The notes beneath the pieces are model-generated. The model was not told the origin of the DNA and ran no database searches. It worked only from the letters and a program-made list of their open reading frames with translations. From assembly GCA_033026295.1 (NCBI GenBank), contig CM065176.1, forward strand, positions 5,155,705 to 5,219,704: a stretch of 64,000 nt of DNA. The letters run 5' to 3'. Of the stretch, positions 34,563 to 48,482 are shown piece after piece (positions within the stretch are counted from its first letter, which is position 1; each line of letters opens with the position of its first letter). Origin of the DNA: Channa striata. Its lineage: Eukaryota; Chordata; Actinopteri; Anabantiformes; Channidae. Position numbers and translations under genes: made by a program.

Positions 34563-35933
34563 TTTCCATACCTTCAGGGAACATTACATTGACTCACACT
34601 CATCTCCGTGACCGTAACCATGTCCAATATGTGCCCGTCCCCAAAATAACCCCACACATTCCTAATCTTAAACCAATTCATCAAAGTGAAATTCAAATAT
34701 TTCCTAAAGCCAATCCTCCAAAAGTGTGTGTGTCTAAATCCAAGTCCCCATTATGTGACTAATACCTGCTGCACGCAAACGTTAATCATTAGGGTTGGTG
34801 ATAAAAATGTCTAATTGCAGCCAAATGAGGAAGCATCTGCATCCTGGCTGAACGTCTGCAGCCACCATTGCTTGGGACTGTCAGTAAGGTTTGCAGCGTC
34901 TCCTGGTGGCTGAAATGAATGCTACTAACTCCCCAAAACTGTAACTTGTGAAAATAAAACATACCACTGTTCAACAAGTGGACTTCCCCCGGTGACTTCA
35001 TGTGCACATTCACTAAATGAAATGATTCACACAGCAGGGAAGAGTCAACGGTGCAGTAACACTGCAGGACTGAAAGCAGTGCGGCAGTTATTCTTACAGG
35101 CCCACAACTGTTTGACACATGAATAAAAAGTCAAATCCAAAAATAATAGAATTCTCACGCATATCACATAACGGTACTTTGGCTGCTCCCCATCACTTTC
35201 AGCGCTCATCATTAATCTTGGCACATATTTGAACCGGTGAAGCTTATTGTACTGATTGTATTTGATGTGAAGCGTTTTTCTATAGCCTGACGTTGTTAGG
35301 ACAGTATCATCAATGGATCGAGAGTAGAAAGAACGTTTTTTCTTTCCATTTCATCTAAGACAAACATATTTCTCATGAATCTATGGCTTATTTCTAAGAG
35401 TCAAATCAGGAAAATAATATGAACCTTGGACAGCACTTAAAAGCCCCTTTATTGTTGATAAAGCACATGTACAGTAATATACATTGTGTTTCTCCATCCG
35501 ACGGAGTCAACACGTTCTTCTTTTCCCTCAAACAGAGAAAGAGATTGATATTTTAGGGGAAATATGCTTATTGTTTTGGGGTTTTTTTTTTTTGGTTTCT
35601 TTTTCAGAGTAAATGCAAAGAGTGAAAACAAAGGCTCACAGCAGACCCGGTTGTGTCTAAGGTCACAGAGTCTGTACCAGCACCTCTTCAGTTCATTATT
35701 AACATATAGTTTACATGGTCAAGATACGGTGCAGCACGTTACCCCTATAAACCACAATGTGTTATTCATACAGTATCATTATTAAGCCTTAGAGGTGGGG
35801 CAGTAGTCAAATTCTGTGACTTTATGACAGAGCCTGGCTACCTGCTTCTTTATTTTCACTCTTATTCATGTATAAATACATGTATAAGTCAAGAGGCTAA
35901 AATATTTTCCAATGTTTTAGGACTTTATTAATA

Positions 35934-35939
35934 CTCGAA
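35934..35939 (-). terminator. Candidate polyadenylation signal of ano10
   Basis: TTTATT on the + strand reads AATAAA on the gene strand, about 455 nt after the ano10 stop. Another occurs at 35448-35453. Confidence 0.45.
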
Positions 35940-36393
35940 TGTATTACATTGTTGTGTGAGCATAAATAAAAGTTAAATCCAGTGATGATACTGTTCCCAA
36001 TTTATGAACCCTAGCTGGAGCAAATTATGAAGGGGTTCTTCTTCAGAGACAAATGTGCAACATCTTTCCTTACCATTGCCAGTATTATTAAGTATTATTA
36101 TTATGTCCTGTCAGTTCTGTAGCCGTAACCATAGTGATCTTCCGGGAGCTCCTCAGCTTTCCCTCTTTACATCCAAACAAACCCTGTGTAACCCGCCTCT
36201 GTATAGCATAGGTTTCTAATATTGGGGGAAGGTTCGTTCAGCCGTGTATGTGTGACTATAATAAATGGGGGAAGTAAGCACTGTGGCCCTACTACTGGGG
36301 GCCACACAACACTGTAGATGGTACTGTAATATCTGCTTGTAGCAGCCCGACACTGGGTGAAATAAAGCACCGCCTCAACACTTTAAAACACAA

Positions 36394-39300
36394 TCAGGAC
36401 TCCTCCGAATGCAGCTTCTGCAAGAGAAGAAAAGTTCAGGTTACACAGATGATCGGAGACACCAAAATGCTAACCGATGCAATGAGACGTGGCGTTAACC
36501 TGCTGTTTCAGTGCTTGCATGGATGTGTACTCAATGCGCTCTCTTTTTATCCGAACCCAGTCCGGCTCATCGGGGATCAGGAATGCCAAAATGACCTTCA
36601 CTATGATGAGCACGTGCTACACAAACACAGAGTGATATCAACACACAGATGTAATTATGTAATTATCTGTCCACACAGATGTAATTATTTTGCCTGTGTC
36701 TCTCATCGATGAGCTCTCCACTCTCCTCCTTACCTCCACCAGAACAGCCAACACCAAGATGTTCACACTGCTCATCTTGCTCTCCTGATACACGTCTTGT
36801 AACCGTGGTGACAGCAGCAGCAGCCAGCAGTTGGACACAACAGAGACAAAACTCAGGACCTCGAAAGCTAGCTGGACACACAGACGACAGGACAATGACG
36901 CAAGCTGTTTGCTCGTAACTGGAAAGGTGTGACACAGCGGGCGCTTCTCATTTCTACTGTGTGTTGTGCTGGACGCTGACCTGCCACACACCCATGTTGG
37001 CCACTGGCGGGAAAAAGGGTTTGCGGAAGAGCTTGCAGATCTTATAAGCATCGGTTCGGATCTCGGTGACGTTGTTAATGAGCAGCAGCACGGCAGTCAG
37101 CGGATACACGCAAGAGAAGAGGCTCAAGTACCCAAACTGCACAAGGAGCTCAATGTACTCTGCAAACAGACCCTGCAAACAAACAAGAGGTTTGTGGTGA
37201 TGTGCTGCCCAAAAGTTTTCTATGTCATCTACAGAGATTCTTAAATACGTACAGGGAAAGCAGGCAGGCTGCCTTGGTTCCTAAATTTGTCCTCCTGTGG
37301 GTCATCTTCAGTCTCGGCCCTAAGGGGGGCGCTGAGGAACCGGTCTACCAGGAAGGGAACGACCACCTCTGTCAGTTGGTTCACCAGCTGGGAAACTATC
37401 AGCAAAGAGGCCAGACGCTTCAGGTGGACACAGAGAGAATGTGGGGTTCAGTACTGGTCCAGTTATTTAGTGCAGTTGATCTAAAAGGGACAGTCCATCA
37501 GTCCTACACAAGAAGATCAGCTGTACCCAACGCAGGTGAAGCTTTGTTTTTGGGAGACTTCTTGTGAGATTTTCCTGCATGTTGGGGGGGTTTAAGACTG
37601 TGTTGCGCCTTTCTCTCTTGATTCTGAAAATGCATTGCCAAAAACGGTTTGCACCATGTTCCTGGAAAGCTGTTCCTGTATTTATTGTTTTCCTTTTTCC
37701 GCATATCATTGCTCACTATTGTGATTTAGTTTAGCAGGTTGGGGTCACAAGATGGCCCCTACATCCCCCGTAAGATAACATGGCATGACATGTCCTCACA
37801 TGTCATCAGGGTTATCTCGGCTGGTCTGCGAAAACGTCCACTTTTAAAAGTTTTTGTACTTTAGACTTTCAAAGTCATAGGAAGGGATAAACCATTGAAA
37901 GATGCTACCACGTTGTTGACTCTTCAAACTCATTAGATACAAAAATCTGGATATTTCACTGTCCGCTGCTTAATTTTCACATGATAGAAAAAGTTCTCTA
38001 TCGAGAAACTGTAGAGCTCAGTTCATTACCTTACGAAGCAAAGCCACATCCTGTTTGAAGAAGGCGATGTGGAAGAGCGTGGCAAAGTTGTTGAAAAAGG
38101 TGAACTGGGAGGAGAAACAAAAGCACCAGGTAAAAGAGTGTGCTGGATCAAGAGGGTGTGCGAGGTTATGGTTTAAGAGGAGGAGACGGGAGGAACTAAC
38201 CACCAAGACTTTCGCTGTCAGATGGTTCTCGAAGGCTGACTCCTCCCTGTGGTTCTCTAAGGGCACCCAATGACAAGTCATCATTCTACCAGAATCCTGA
38301 GACGTCATGTTGGATTTTCTGTCTTACTCACCATATTCAGTTAGAGACTGCGCCACTGTCCTATAAACCGTTGCCAGCATGTTTGTGTAGACGATGTGAG
38401 CCATAGAGGGCAGATAGAGCAGAGCCTGAGTCAGCAGCGAGTCCCAGTCTTTGTGCAGATGTTTTACCTGGGTCTCCCCCCAGTAGAAACAAGCCATCCC
38501 CAGTACCACCAACCCTGCAAGAGACGACGCCACAAGGCGGGAGAAGTGAGGGGGGCCTGGGAAAGTTGGGAAGAGATTCTGCTATTTTAAAGCACACAGC
38601 TTGCTTTTGTGTGTTTATTAGACATGACACCAAATATCGAATTACCCTTTAGCTCAGTAACCTGCAGTGATAAACGCATTTGGTTCCAAATTCAACTCAA
38701 ATCCTACCATGAAAGAGCGCCACCACCGGGACGGACACCAGTGCCATTCGTAGGTCCCTCTGCCACCCAGGAAAGAGCGGCTCCATTCTCCTCGTCACTG
38801 GGTTGACTCCGAGCTCACCGTGGAAACCAGGCCGGGGCTCTGAGAAGCGCTCCGTGAGGTTCAGGGTCCCCCAGCGGCAGGACAGGGTGGCGCTCCGACG
38901 TTTCCACAGCTCCATGAACACCGTGGACCAGAGCATGCTGAACACAGCCTGGATCATGTGACCACTGAACATTGATTCGGACTCATCATCAACACTTGTG
39001 GCCCGTGAGCCCGAGACTGACTCCATTTGCTGCTGAGCCTCACCTGTGATAAGCAGGAAGAACATGGTGTCAGAATAGTTGTTGACTTCCAGATGCCCTG
39101 ACTGCACAGGAGATGTGGAGTGTTAGAAAAAGTTGTACCTTTACAATTTTTACATGATTAGAAAACTGTTTAGTAAAGTATTTTTAAATGTGATGAATTA
39201 TTTCAGTGTATAAAGAAATAGACTGAATTACCCTAAAATACTACTGGCTGTTTTAAGATTATTGTGAATTAGGCATAGTCTAATTTACAGTAGAGTGCAT

Positions 39301-42300
39301 TATTGTTTTTATTTTGTATAATTACAGGGATGTTAACACCACATTAAAATGCAAACGTTAGCTTTGCCTTGATCAGATCGCTAAACTAAACATTTTTACT
39401 CTAGCGCCGCTCCAGAACCAACCTCTTACTGCACTTTTTCCCCTTTGATGTATGGAAGCTGTTATGTTAACATAACCGGATTGAATTAAATTATTTCAAC
39501 CTCTTGGCCTCCATAGATGAGAGGCGTTGTTCCTTTTTGATGTCTTACAAGCAGCACTTAATTGGTCCTGTCTCATCCCTTATGATGTAAAGAAGCAGGC
39601 AGTGTGTGATGGTGGTTGTGTCGTACTGACTCTCAGTACTAACACTTTGTTGCCTTGTGTGCGTTTATCAGTTTAAAACACTGCCATGTTCAGGATACAC
39701 TATTGCTAAAACCTCGTACTGAGATGTTCTTTTAATCATAAATACCATAGGTTAGATACATAGAGAAATAGAAATAATATTGTCCACACCTTACCTGAGT
39801 AGAACATGAGGGACAGGCCTAGTAGTGCTGGTGGGATCAGAGACCATGTGTAGAAGTCGAGGAAGCTGAAGTAGAAACCCACAGAGTTTCCGAAATACTC
39901 ATTGACGGAATCTGGATAAATCAGCAGACAGATGCTCATGTGAGTATGTAAGAACAGGGTTATGTCACATCCTGGCAGAAAATAGAAGCCGTTGTGAATA
40001 TGAATTCTTCTGACACAAGGATGAAAATGACATTTGCATCAGTTTCTCTCTTGTGTGTGTGTGTGTGTGTTTTCACCCACCCAGCGGCTGACTCAGCTGA
40101 TTCCCAGAGTACCAGGCTTTGCTGAGGCTCTTCAGTTTGCTCGGGTTGTGGAGGGGAAACGTGTCCACAACTACACCAAACGACCCAAGTTTCTGCCCTG
40201 CAACATAACTCAGTTTCACACAGGTGACCCACAGCAGAGTGGACAACACGCAAAAACCACAGTTACACAGACACACACACTGTTTTTACCACACACGGAG
40301 ATTTTTTTCATGGCTGAATGTGAGACACAGTGCAGCCGTTTACAGGATTGTGGTGATCACAAACAAATGTGTACATGGTGTTTAATATACAAATAATGTC
40401 ATCCAGAAACTATTACAAACACATGTATGGAGCTCAAAACCACTTCACTCTCTCTCCGTGCAACATAATGATCTCCTACAACCTGCTACGCTTCGTTATC
40501 TTCTGCACAGCTCATCAGGTATTAGACACTGTCAAATTATTATTAAATAGGAATGTTGCAAAATATGCTAATCATGCAGAAATAACTGAAACTCTCTGAA
40601 TGAATAGAAGGTAAAGCCTGTGCTGTAAAGTGAGTCTAAGTTCACAGCAGCACTGACGGCATTCTAGATAATAAGACATGAATAAAAGCAAGAATAATAA
40701 ATTAATTCACCACACAAATGCACTATTTATACACGGTACATGAATAATGAATAATAAATACTGCACAGTCTCCAGTATAACACTATTAGGAAATTACTAA
40801 ATACAAAGCTAAATATTTGAGACCTGATGCCTTCAGTTTGAACAAAGGAGCTCGGGGCCGAGTGCTGCAAATATGGAAGTCAGAAAGAGACAGACAAACA
40901 CGGAAAAGTAATTTCATGGGATTTGTTGACATTATGTAACAGCTAGAATAATACCAGCCTTATCCTTTACGGTGGTGATCTTCAGCTGCTGAGATTGTTT
41001 GTTTGTCTCCAACTTTGTCCCGAGGCATTCATAAAAAAATTATAAATTCAGCAACGAAATACCAAAGCAAAATCCTCCCCCTCCCTTGCAGACTTTCATC
41101 ACATTACTGCAGCAAAGAATGACACAGTTACTTTTGTTGTGTTGCTCTTGTCCTTCATAGGGAACTTACAGATGCTGTCCCTGCTTTTCAGTGCGTAGCC
41201 GTCAGGCAGGCCCGGTATTTTCTGGTCTCTCTGCGCCCGCAAAGCGTCCAGCTCATACTTCACTATGTACTGTCGCTCTGCCAGCGTCAGGAACACCTCC
41301 ATGTCGTCTGTCAGGCGCATAAATAAACACAGATACATTAGTATTGTCAGTCATTCATGAATACAATTTATACAGACATATTTGCAAAAAGGAAAGGATC
41401 TCAAATCGTGATCCACTTGTCACACACACTGGTCAGCAAAGCACCATTATTCACCAAGGAGGACACCAACCGTCAGCTTGGATTAGATCCCCCAAGTCCG
41501 CAGATATGATCCAATAATATAAGCAAAACTTTTATGAAATATAACCATCTATAATAATATGAATTATAGTAATATAGTGCTGTGCAATTATTTCTCATTT
41601 TACTTGTGGTACTTTAAGTATTTTTTGATGTTTACGTCTTTGTACTAAAGTGAGGTTTTGAATGCAGAATTCTACTTCTTCCACCACTAGTTTCAGACTG
41701 AGCTGTGTGCTCACAATGTTTTCCCTCTTCTTCTAAATGTCGAGGAAGCTTTTTTGTTCCTGTGTCAGTTTGAAGTCACACAGAGTGTAAAAGGTGACTA
41801 CAGGTTGAACAAGGACAACACTGGGAACGTTGGGCGGGGCAGGTAACAGAATCCTGCAGGCTGCCCTACCTGTATACACTGTTCCACAAAAAGGCGTTCA
41901 GCCAAATACTGCACATCCTGGATCAGACACGCCCGAAAAGGTCGATTTCAAATTTGGACCCACCCCACTCTCCTCAAAAAGTCGCTTTGTTGCATTGGAA
42001 AATGTGCTTCCAAGCACAAAAACCCATATCCTAATTTTACCGCAGAACGACAATTTGAATATACAGTAAAAGCCTGTCCTACGTGGAGCACATCATCATG
42101 TTTAGTAGAGGGGCGCGGCAGAAATTACAATTTAAGAACACGGCACCTAACGTATCCCTCATGATGTAAAGAACCAGGAGTCAGCTATGGGGTCTCGCCT
42201 GTGCCTTAGCAACAAGGGTCTCACTTTAATATCTCTGCAGGAACATTCTAAAGACTTTCTTTCTGTGATCTGTAACAAACACACCTTAAAGCATCAATTT

Positions 42301-44677
42301 TGAAGAGGTCAAAGGTCACCAGCCAGGATTGGACCAAAAAAAGTGTTTAAACACATGTAAAGCCAAGTCACAAATAAATACGACCAAATAATAAATAAAC
42401 AAATGTTAGGATATGATATGCATATGGTAATCAAATCACATTTTTTTATGTATTAACTGTGCGTTCCTTAATTTGCTAATTTATAAAAAGTATAAACAGA
42501 CAATACAATATATTTGTGTGTACCACACATTAAGCATAGTCTTTCAAAAACAATGCAGCTTTTTTTTATTTGATGCTAGTTTTGTTGGATAATCTAAAAA
42601 TGCCCTTTATTTATTCATTTATTAATCATTTAAGAGTGGGTGAATGTTTTTATGCCATCTAGGAGCATTAATCCTTCAGTTTATATGACAAAGTCACAAA
42701 ATGTGGAGATCCATCATTTTGTCCAGACAGTTGCATGCTTATCAAACGCATTATGGAATGTTAAAATGTTAGCAGAAGCTGAAAACGCTGAAGCTTTGGT
42801 TTTTCAGCTTCTTAGCGGAAATGCTGCAGTACGATCAAATGTTTAAAGGATTAAAAGAAGAATTGCACAGATTCATTTAAGGACATTTAAGATCCTCTGT
42901 TTTACCGGAATCTTTGAAGTTGTCTCTGTCGTTGTAGGAGAAGGCCGCTGTGTCCCCGTTGCGATACGGTTTGCACAGACCCAGCTCTTCGGTGGCTTGC
43001 AGTAACACACAGCGAGGAGCAGAGAGCACGATTATGTCGCCGGTGGCGTCCTCGCCGGGGTGGGCGAGCAACGCCGTACCTGTGGAGAAACAATGGAGTC
43101 AGGCGGCAGCAGCTGAAGGTGTTTTAGGACGTGACCTTGTTTCTGGCTCCTCAGCCCTGATGGGTTTGAGAATGGCAGCAGCCCACACATACTTGGAACA
43201 TAATTAGAAAATCTCAGCTAATGATGATCGTTATTAAAAGAGATAAATGCCTGTGACATTGTCTTTGACTCTTAGGATTAATATCTGATGCAAAAGCTAA
43301 AAAAAGGTATTTAGATGAAGGTGACGTTAGCTCACAAAGAAGCTGAGGAAACTAGTTGAGGAACAGTAGATACTTTGGGTTTACAAGGAAAATGGTCATA
43401 AAATAAAAATAATATTTTATGGGCGATAACTTGCGTAAGTGCAGTTAGGCAGAGAAAGAAATCCGCAAAAGAAACAGGAGAATGTAGAAAACTGGCTAGT
43501 GGGCTAATCACAAGAGCTAGCGTTGGCGTGATTAGCTAGATTATTTCCCCAGAAGTGGTTCCACACTATGTGGGAAGAAAAATTTATTAGCTTTTGTTTG
43601 TTTATGGTGATTAAAGTTTGCTCCAGTTTGCAATGTAAGTATACTGACAAAGATTTAGAAAGTGTGTTTACTTTTATGTTACTTTGTTTGTTCAAAAAAG
43701 TGTTAGCTTCAATTAGCCTACATTAGCTAACTAAGGTGCTCACCTAACTTATGCTGACACATACATTTTTAATATTAATTTTAATCATGAATGTAAAAAA
43801 TAATGGCGAATGGTGGTGGTGTCAGAATTATACAGTAGCTCATACAGTACTTTTCCTTATGATAATGCCACAGCGCAGTATCATATCTGCATATTTTTTA
43901 TTTCTTCTACATGCAAATTATATGTTCCCTCATATATTCAATATTCAAAACCTAGACTCAAACTCAGATCTTGTTTTATTTTTGTATCATTAGACCTAAT
44001 GTTAATATTCTATACAAAATAAAAAAATTCTTCCAAGCACATAAATAAACTTGATCAAAGATCAATTTGAAAAATACTACATTTTTACAAAATTGGAATC
44101 CTTTCTCATTAATATGCTAAGAATGGAACAGAAAAGCATGTGGATATAGTTGCACAAAACGCGTTTCTTCGTGTTTTCTAGCTCACAGAGCATTTACATA
44201 GGAATCATTTAACTAAGTTTTTCTAAATGACCAACTACCACGTAAATGCAAATACAATCAAATGTTTAAATGCTGGGGACCTTCTTGGAAAAGACTAAAG
44301 TTCAGTATGAGAGAGACAGGAGAACCACTCATGAAGGTTTGATCTGCGTGTTTTTCTTTCTGGTTTCTGAGAGAGGTGACCATCTGTTCCACCGCCACGG
44401 AGGCCTCACCTCCCTCTTTGTGAGGAGCTCCTATCAGTCTGATGAGCCACCTCTTTGTCTCGGGTCGGACCTTGGGTCCCAGCTTCACCACAACCAGCGG
44501 CTCGATCCGCTCGGACATGCAGCACGGGCAGCTGACTTTGGTCCAGCCTGGTCCGATAGACGTGGCGCTCACTTTGCCCTGGGCTTTTCCCTCTGCAGCC
44601 TTCCCCTCCGGTGGCTGCGCTCTTTGACTGCTGCTGCCACCAGCACCTTCACCACCATCGCCTCCTGCCTTACTCAT
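36394..44677 (-). CDS. Anoctamin-10 (TMEM16K), complete
   Basis: TMEM16-family multi-pass membrane protein. Mammalian ANO10 is an ER-resident, calcium-regulated lipid scramblase whose loss causes a recessive cerebellar ataxia. Exons in gene order: 44677-44410, 43079-42906, 41307-41170, 40197-40081, 39911-39795, 39043-38708, 38514-38332, 38256-38201, 38104-38030, 37417-37253, 37172-36981, 36871-36734, 36616-36500, 36417-36394. All phases join, giving 699 residues (human 660). Recognisable blocks: EPLVVVKLGPKV; FLTLAERQYIVKYELDALRA; VVDTFPLHNPSKLKSLSKAW; first helix YFGNSVGFYFSFLDFY; WSTVFMELWKRR; SEPRPGFHGELGVN; SLTEYENHREESAFENHL; VQFGYLSLFSCVYPL; KPFFPPVANMGVW. The first ATG of the frame (44698) lies upstream of an acceptor (TTTCCTCAG|TCTCACC), so the start was set at 44677. 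A 5' UTR exon ending at a donor near 44776 is possible. The Gly/Ser-rich N-terminus and a 30-residue loop after helix 1 are longer than in human. Confidence 0.95.
41490..41690. mobile_element. Decayed hAT-type MITE, 3' half with terminus
   Basis: TTGTGGTACTTTAAGTATTT, GTTTTGAATGCAGAATTCTA and the terminal CTTCTTCCACCACTAG match the 3' end (inverted repeat CAGTGGTGGAA...) of the teleost hAT-like MITE also found in pieces near 5.1 and 8.8 kb. It lies in an ano10 intron. Confidence 0.55.
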
Positions 44678-46075
44678 GGTGAGACTGAGGAAACACAAAT
44701 AATCTTGGTTGTAGAGCTTTTCTCCTCAATCCCATTAACCCACAGGGGAGATGCGTCACTGGCAACTACTCACAGTTGAAACACTGAAGAGAGTTTGAAC
44801 CCTCATATTTCTATCATCATTGATGTAGGCGTGACAATGTCAGCATGTTAGATGCATATTGTCCACACATATTTTCTATAGCTCCACTAAGCAGCTGACC
44901 TTTTTGACTTTCAGTGACGTGTCTTGTTAACCAGTCATTGCTTTAAAGTCCCAGAGGACGGATCTTAACAATCGTCAGCCTTAAGTCTGTTACTGTGCCA
45001 ACGCTACCAAACACCAATGTTTACAATTGTGTTTTTGGCGAAATTTCTCCTTAAATTTGTAATGGATTGATGAGTATGAGTTGTGATAACTTTGGCTATT
45101 CCTTAAATATTCATAGAGATTAAATATCAAATACGTATGTAATAGTATGCTTACCTAAACATTAAATGAGCTACACATCAGCATACTGCATTGTTGCTTG
45201 TGGCTTGTTGGCACCCAGTTTTAGTCATTTACTGAACGCTGCTCAAGGCTGGTCGTCGACTGGTTTAAAAACTAAAAATACATGCACACTACTGAGGACA
45301 ACAGGGACAATGCTGAAGATCCAATCCAGTAGTTTGGCTCATTGTCATTTCTTGGCTTTAATTTAAAAAAACTGTTTTGTTAGCAATAAATCCTAACTTA
45401 CAGTATCTACCAACCTTTGTATCTTCCCTTGTGAGATATACACATATGCTAAAAATTCTGATTTTCATATTTCACTTTTCCATTTGCATGGCCAGCTATA
45501 ATATTATAATTCCACTGGACAGGTTTTGGAGCCCTTAGATTTCCATGTGAGATTGGACATGCGCTACCTTCAGCAAGAAATTTGGGTACATATCTCAGTT
45601 GCACCCTTGTAACATCAGTTACTTACCCATTAGATAATGAATCTATGACGACCTACACAATTTTCATCCTCTCAGGAGGAAACGGTGCTCAGCCCAGCAG
45701 CAGACTTTTAAAAAAGAGCTTTGACGGCATCGCAACTTGACTTGACACAAGAAACACAAACAGAGAAAGCTGACAGAGCGGCTGAAGTGAAAATGGTTCA
45801 GCACTTCCTATTGTGACTTAGTTACGCTTGAAGAGGGAGTGGCAGAGAGAGAGAGACATATGAGGTGAAAGCGAGGATGAATCAGGAAATACAAAACCTT
45901 GCAAGGCGCTGATGATGAGGTTCTGGTCTCCAGTCCTACAGCAGTCCTGCTTTAACACACACAACATCTATTTAGTTTGCCTGAGAGGAAAACAGGAAAC
46001 CAGCAGAAGCACAACGTGCAGACACTTACCCAGCCTCTGTGTGTGGTTCCTCCCAGAGTTCTGTCTATGTGTACA

Positions 46076-46101
46076 TGTGTGTGTGTGTGTGTGTGTGTGT
46101 T
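46076..46101. repeat. (TG)n microsatellite
   Basis: About 13 TG units upstream of ano10. Confidence 0.9.
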
Positions 46102-48476
46102 TGGAGTAGGAATGCGGTGGAACGTCCCAGAGACTGCAGGGTGTGGAGGCTAGTTTGGTTTTTATTCAGACTCCTCCTTTCTGCCTGTTCCCTGCTGAAG
46201 TCCTTCTGCTGCACCCCAGGGTCCTACTGCACCATGTTCTTTTCCCTCGCGTCAACGTTGTCTCAATATCAAAAGCATACACACCCATGGATGCTTTTTG
46301 CAGCACTGACCTTTAATATACCCGAAACAGAAGGCCACCGGAAAATTTCTTTGCTAATTTGAGTTTTAGTTGAGTTGTTCTGCCAGATAAATCTCTGCAA
46401 AACAAAAAGAGCTATGTGCAATAAAATATGTTTAACAGTGACATGGGATTATAGTTATGAACCGTTTTCAACTGTACTACAAACTCTGGCTCAGAGATTC
46501 CCAACAAGACAAGGACCTATGGGGTCACAGGATGATTGTCAACAAAAAAGGGATAAGAACTTCTGTGTTTTTAATTTTGTTATTTATTCCACATTTTCCA
46601 TTTTTTTTCTTAAAATATAATGTATTATCAGTTAAAAGTGAGAAAATTAATCACTTTTAAAAAATGAACTGCCCCCTTGGCCTCAAATTTACTTTTTGCT
46701 TAGTGCTATTTATTCATAAATTTATTTTTTACCATGTTGATATGCTAAATTAAGATTCAAGTAGTAAAATTATAGCTGGTGCCCCAGGATGTTTTGACAA
46801 AGACTTAGTGAATTACTTTGCTATTGGAATATTCCCAGTGAGCAGCTACAGTGACAACATGCAGAAAACTAAGATCAGTGTTTACTCTTTCAAATACCAT
46901 CCTCCGAGAATGAGCGGGAATCACAAATGTGTTCCTGACACTAGTCAGCCTTCTAACACTAACAGGGACAAATGAGTTTCAGTCTGTACTTGATGAGCTC
47001 TTAAACCGAAGACATCACTAAGGACGGTGCTGCACATTTGAAACACATCACTTAACGTACTCTATCGGCCTTGTAGTGGTTTTAGAAATTAGGCAATTTG
47101 ACTTTGGAGTGTTTTTTTTTTTTCAAATTTATAGTTTGCCTTGTAGCAAAATATAACTCTGACAAGTGAGATGCAAAATTCTGTTACAGATTGTGTAAGA
47201 GAGGTGTAGATTATTTTTGTATGCCTCTGGTCTGTTCATATGTATCTTTAATTAAACACAGAGCAGATGGTAATTGCAGAAATTTTATCCTTTTGGTGCC
47301 TTTTGGCTTAAACTTATATGACTATTTGCCACATTCAGTCCAGTGGTTGAATTTTGTATTGCAATAAAACTTGCATGCCACATTAAAACCTTGTCAGTCT
47401 GGAAACGAATTGTGGAGCCTACATTTTCCCACAATGCAACAAATCTAACATGATGCACCCGCTAGTAATTTGCCTTTTCTTTCAAACTCCAGGCTCATCT
47501 TCTTGCTTAAAGTCTTTAAACCCATGTCGAGGTAATGCAGATGACGTCACTCGTCATCAGAGGCTATTAACAGAATACATTAAATAATCGGTGTCATAAA
47601 ATTGTGTGAGTGACACTTAAAAAAAAAAAGAGAGATCTAGATATGTTTGTTTAAAAAAAAGTACAGGAGAGTCCAAACCTCAGAAATATCCAGACATTTA
47701 TTTACAAATAGGTTTCCATTTGCATAGACATTTAAAATTTTAAAACAAAAGATATAGTAAACACATTTAGGAAATATTATTTTTACGCTGTATAATTTAG
47801 CACAAGCTTAAGTTAACTTGTCAGAATCAAAGCAACAAGCTTCTGTTTTTATCTTTATTGTATAAATAGATATGAATGTACTTTAATCCAACTGCGGTGG
47901 AATCATTTTATTTTGTCGAGCAGCTGTCACAACATTATATTAGTACCATTAGTTACCCTAAGGTCCTCGCCATCTCCACCATTGTGATAAACTTCTCATA
48001 AAGCAACATCTTTCTGGTACAAGGTACAAAAAATACAAAGTCACAATTTTGTCTTCATAGTCTTTCAACCTGCAACAGACACAGTGTTAAGGTTTAACTA
48101 TAGAAAATATGACACATCTTGGTGCCTGGTCGGTTATTGCTCAGCTCTGCAAGCCGTGATGAAACCTATTAAATTTTATATTTTTGAAACTGCTTTGGTG
48201 ACAAAATGCACAGTACTTTACAGACTTATTATTGTTGCACTTTAAAAAAGGAATTTACCTCATGGTTTTATTAATTTATCTCTTCCTTAGAAATTTAAGT
48301 TTTTCCACAACAGATATTATGTTATGTTACATAGTTTGTAATGTATATACATATACATTCTATAAGTGGGAGTCTTTCTTTAAACTAGAAAAATCTACAA
48401 AAAAAATAGATAATAATCACTGTTGTCTATTACATATGAAAATAGTCTAAATTACCTTTGTTCTGCTTTATTTATC

Positions 48477-48482
48477 GATGTT
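48477..48482 (-). terminator. Candidate polyadenylation signal of fa2h
   Basis: TTTATT here is AATAAA on the fa2h strand, 1.5 kb after the stop. Another hexamer is at 47697-47702. The true site cannot be chosen from sequence alone. Confidence 0.3.

Larger units (their letters stand above)
30940..36390. other. Convergent intergenic region between snrk and ano10
   Basis: It contains the 3' UTR of snrk (to an AATAAA at 32290 or 32775) and, on the minus strand, that of ano10 (to about 35.9 kb). Between them lie a SINE-like fragment, a long CA repeat and unique-looking AT-rich DNA. No further gene was recognised. Confidence 0.65.

Noticed and set aside
40034..40396. 120-codon + strand frame
   Set aside because: Antisense shadow of ano10 exon 40197-40081, whose minus-strand reading is clearly conserved.
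44270..44779. 169-codon + strand frame
   Set aside because: Antisense of the first coding exon of ano10.
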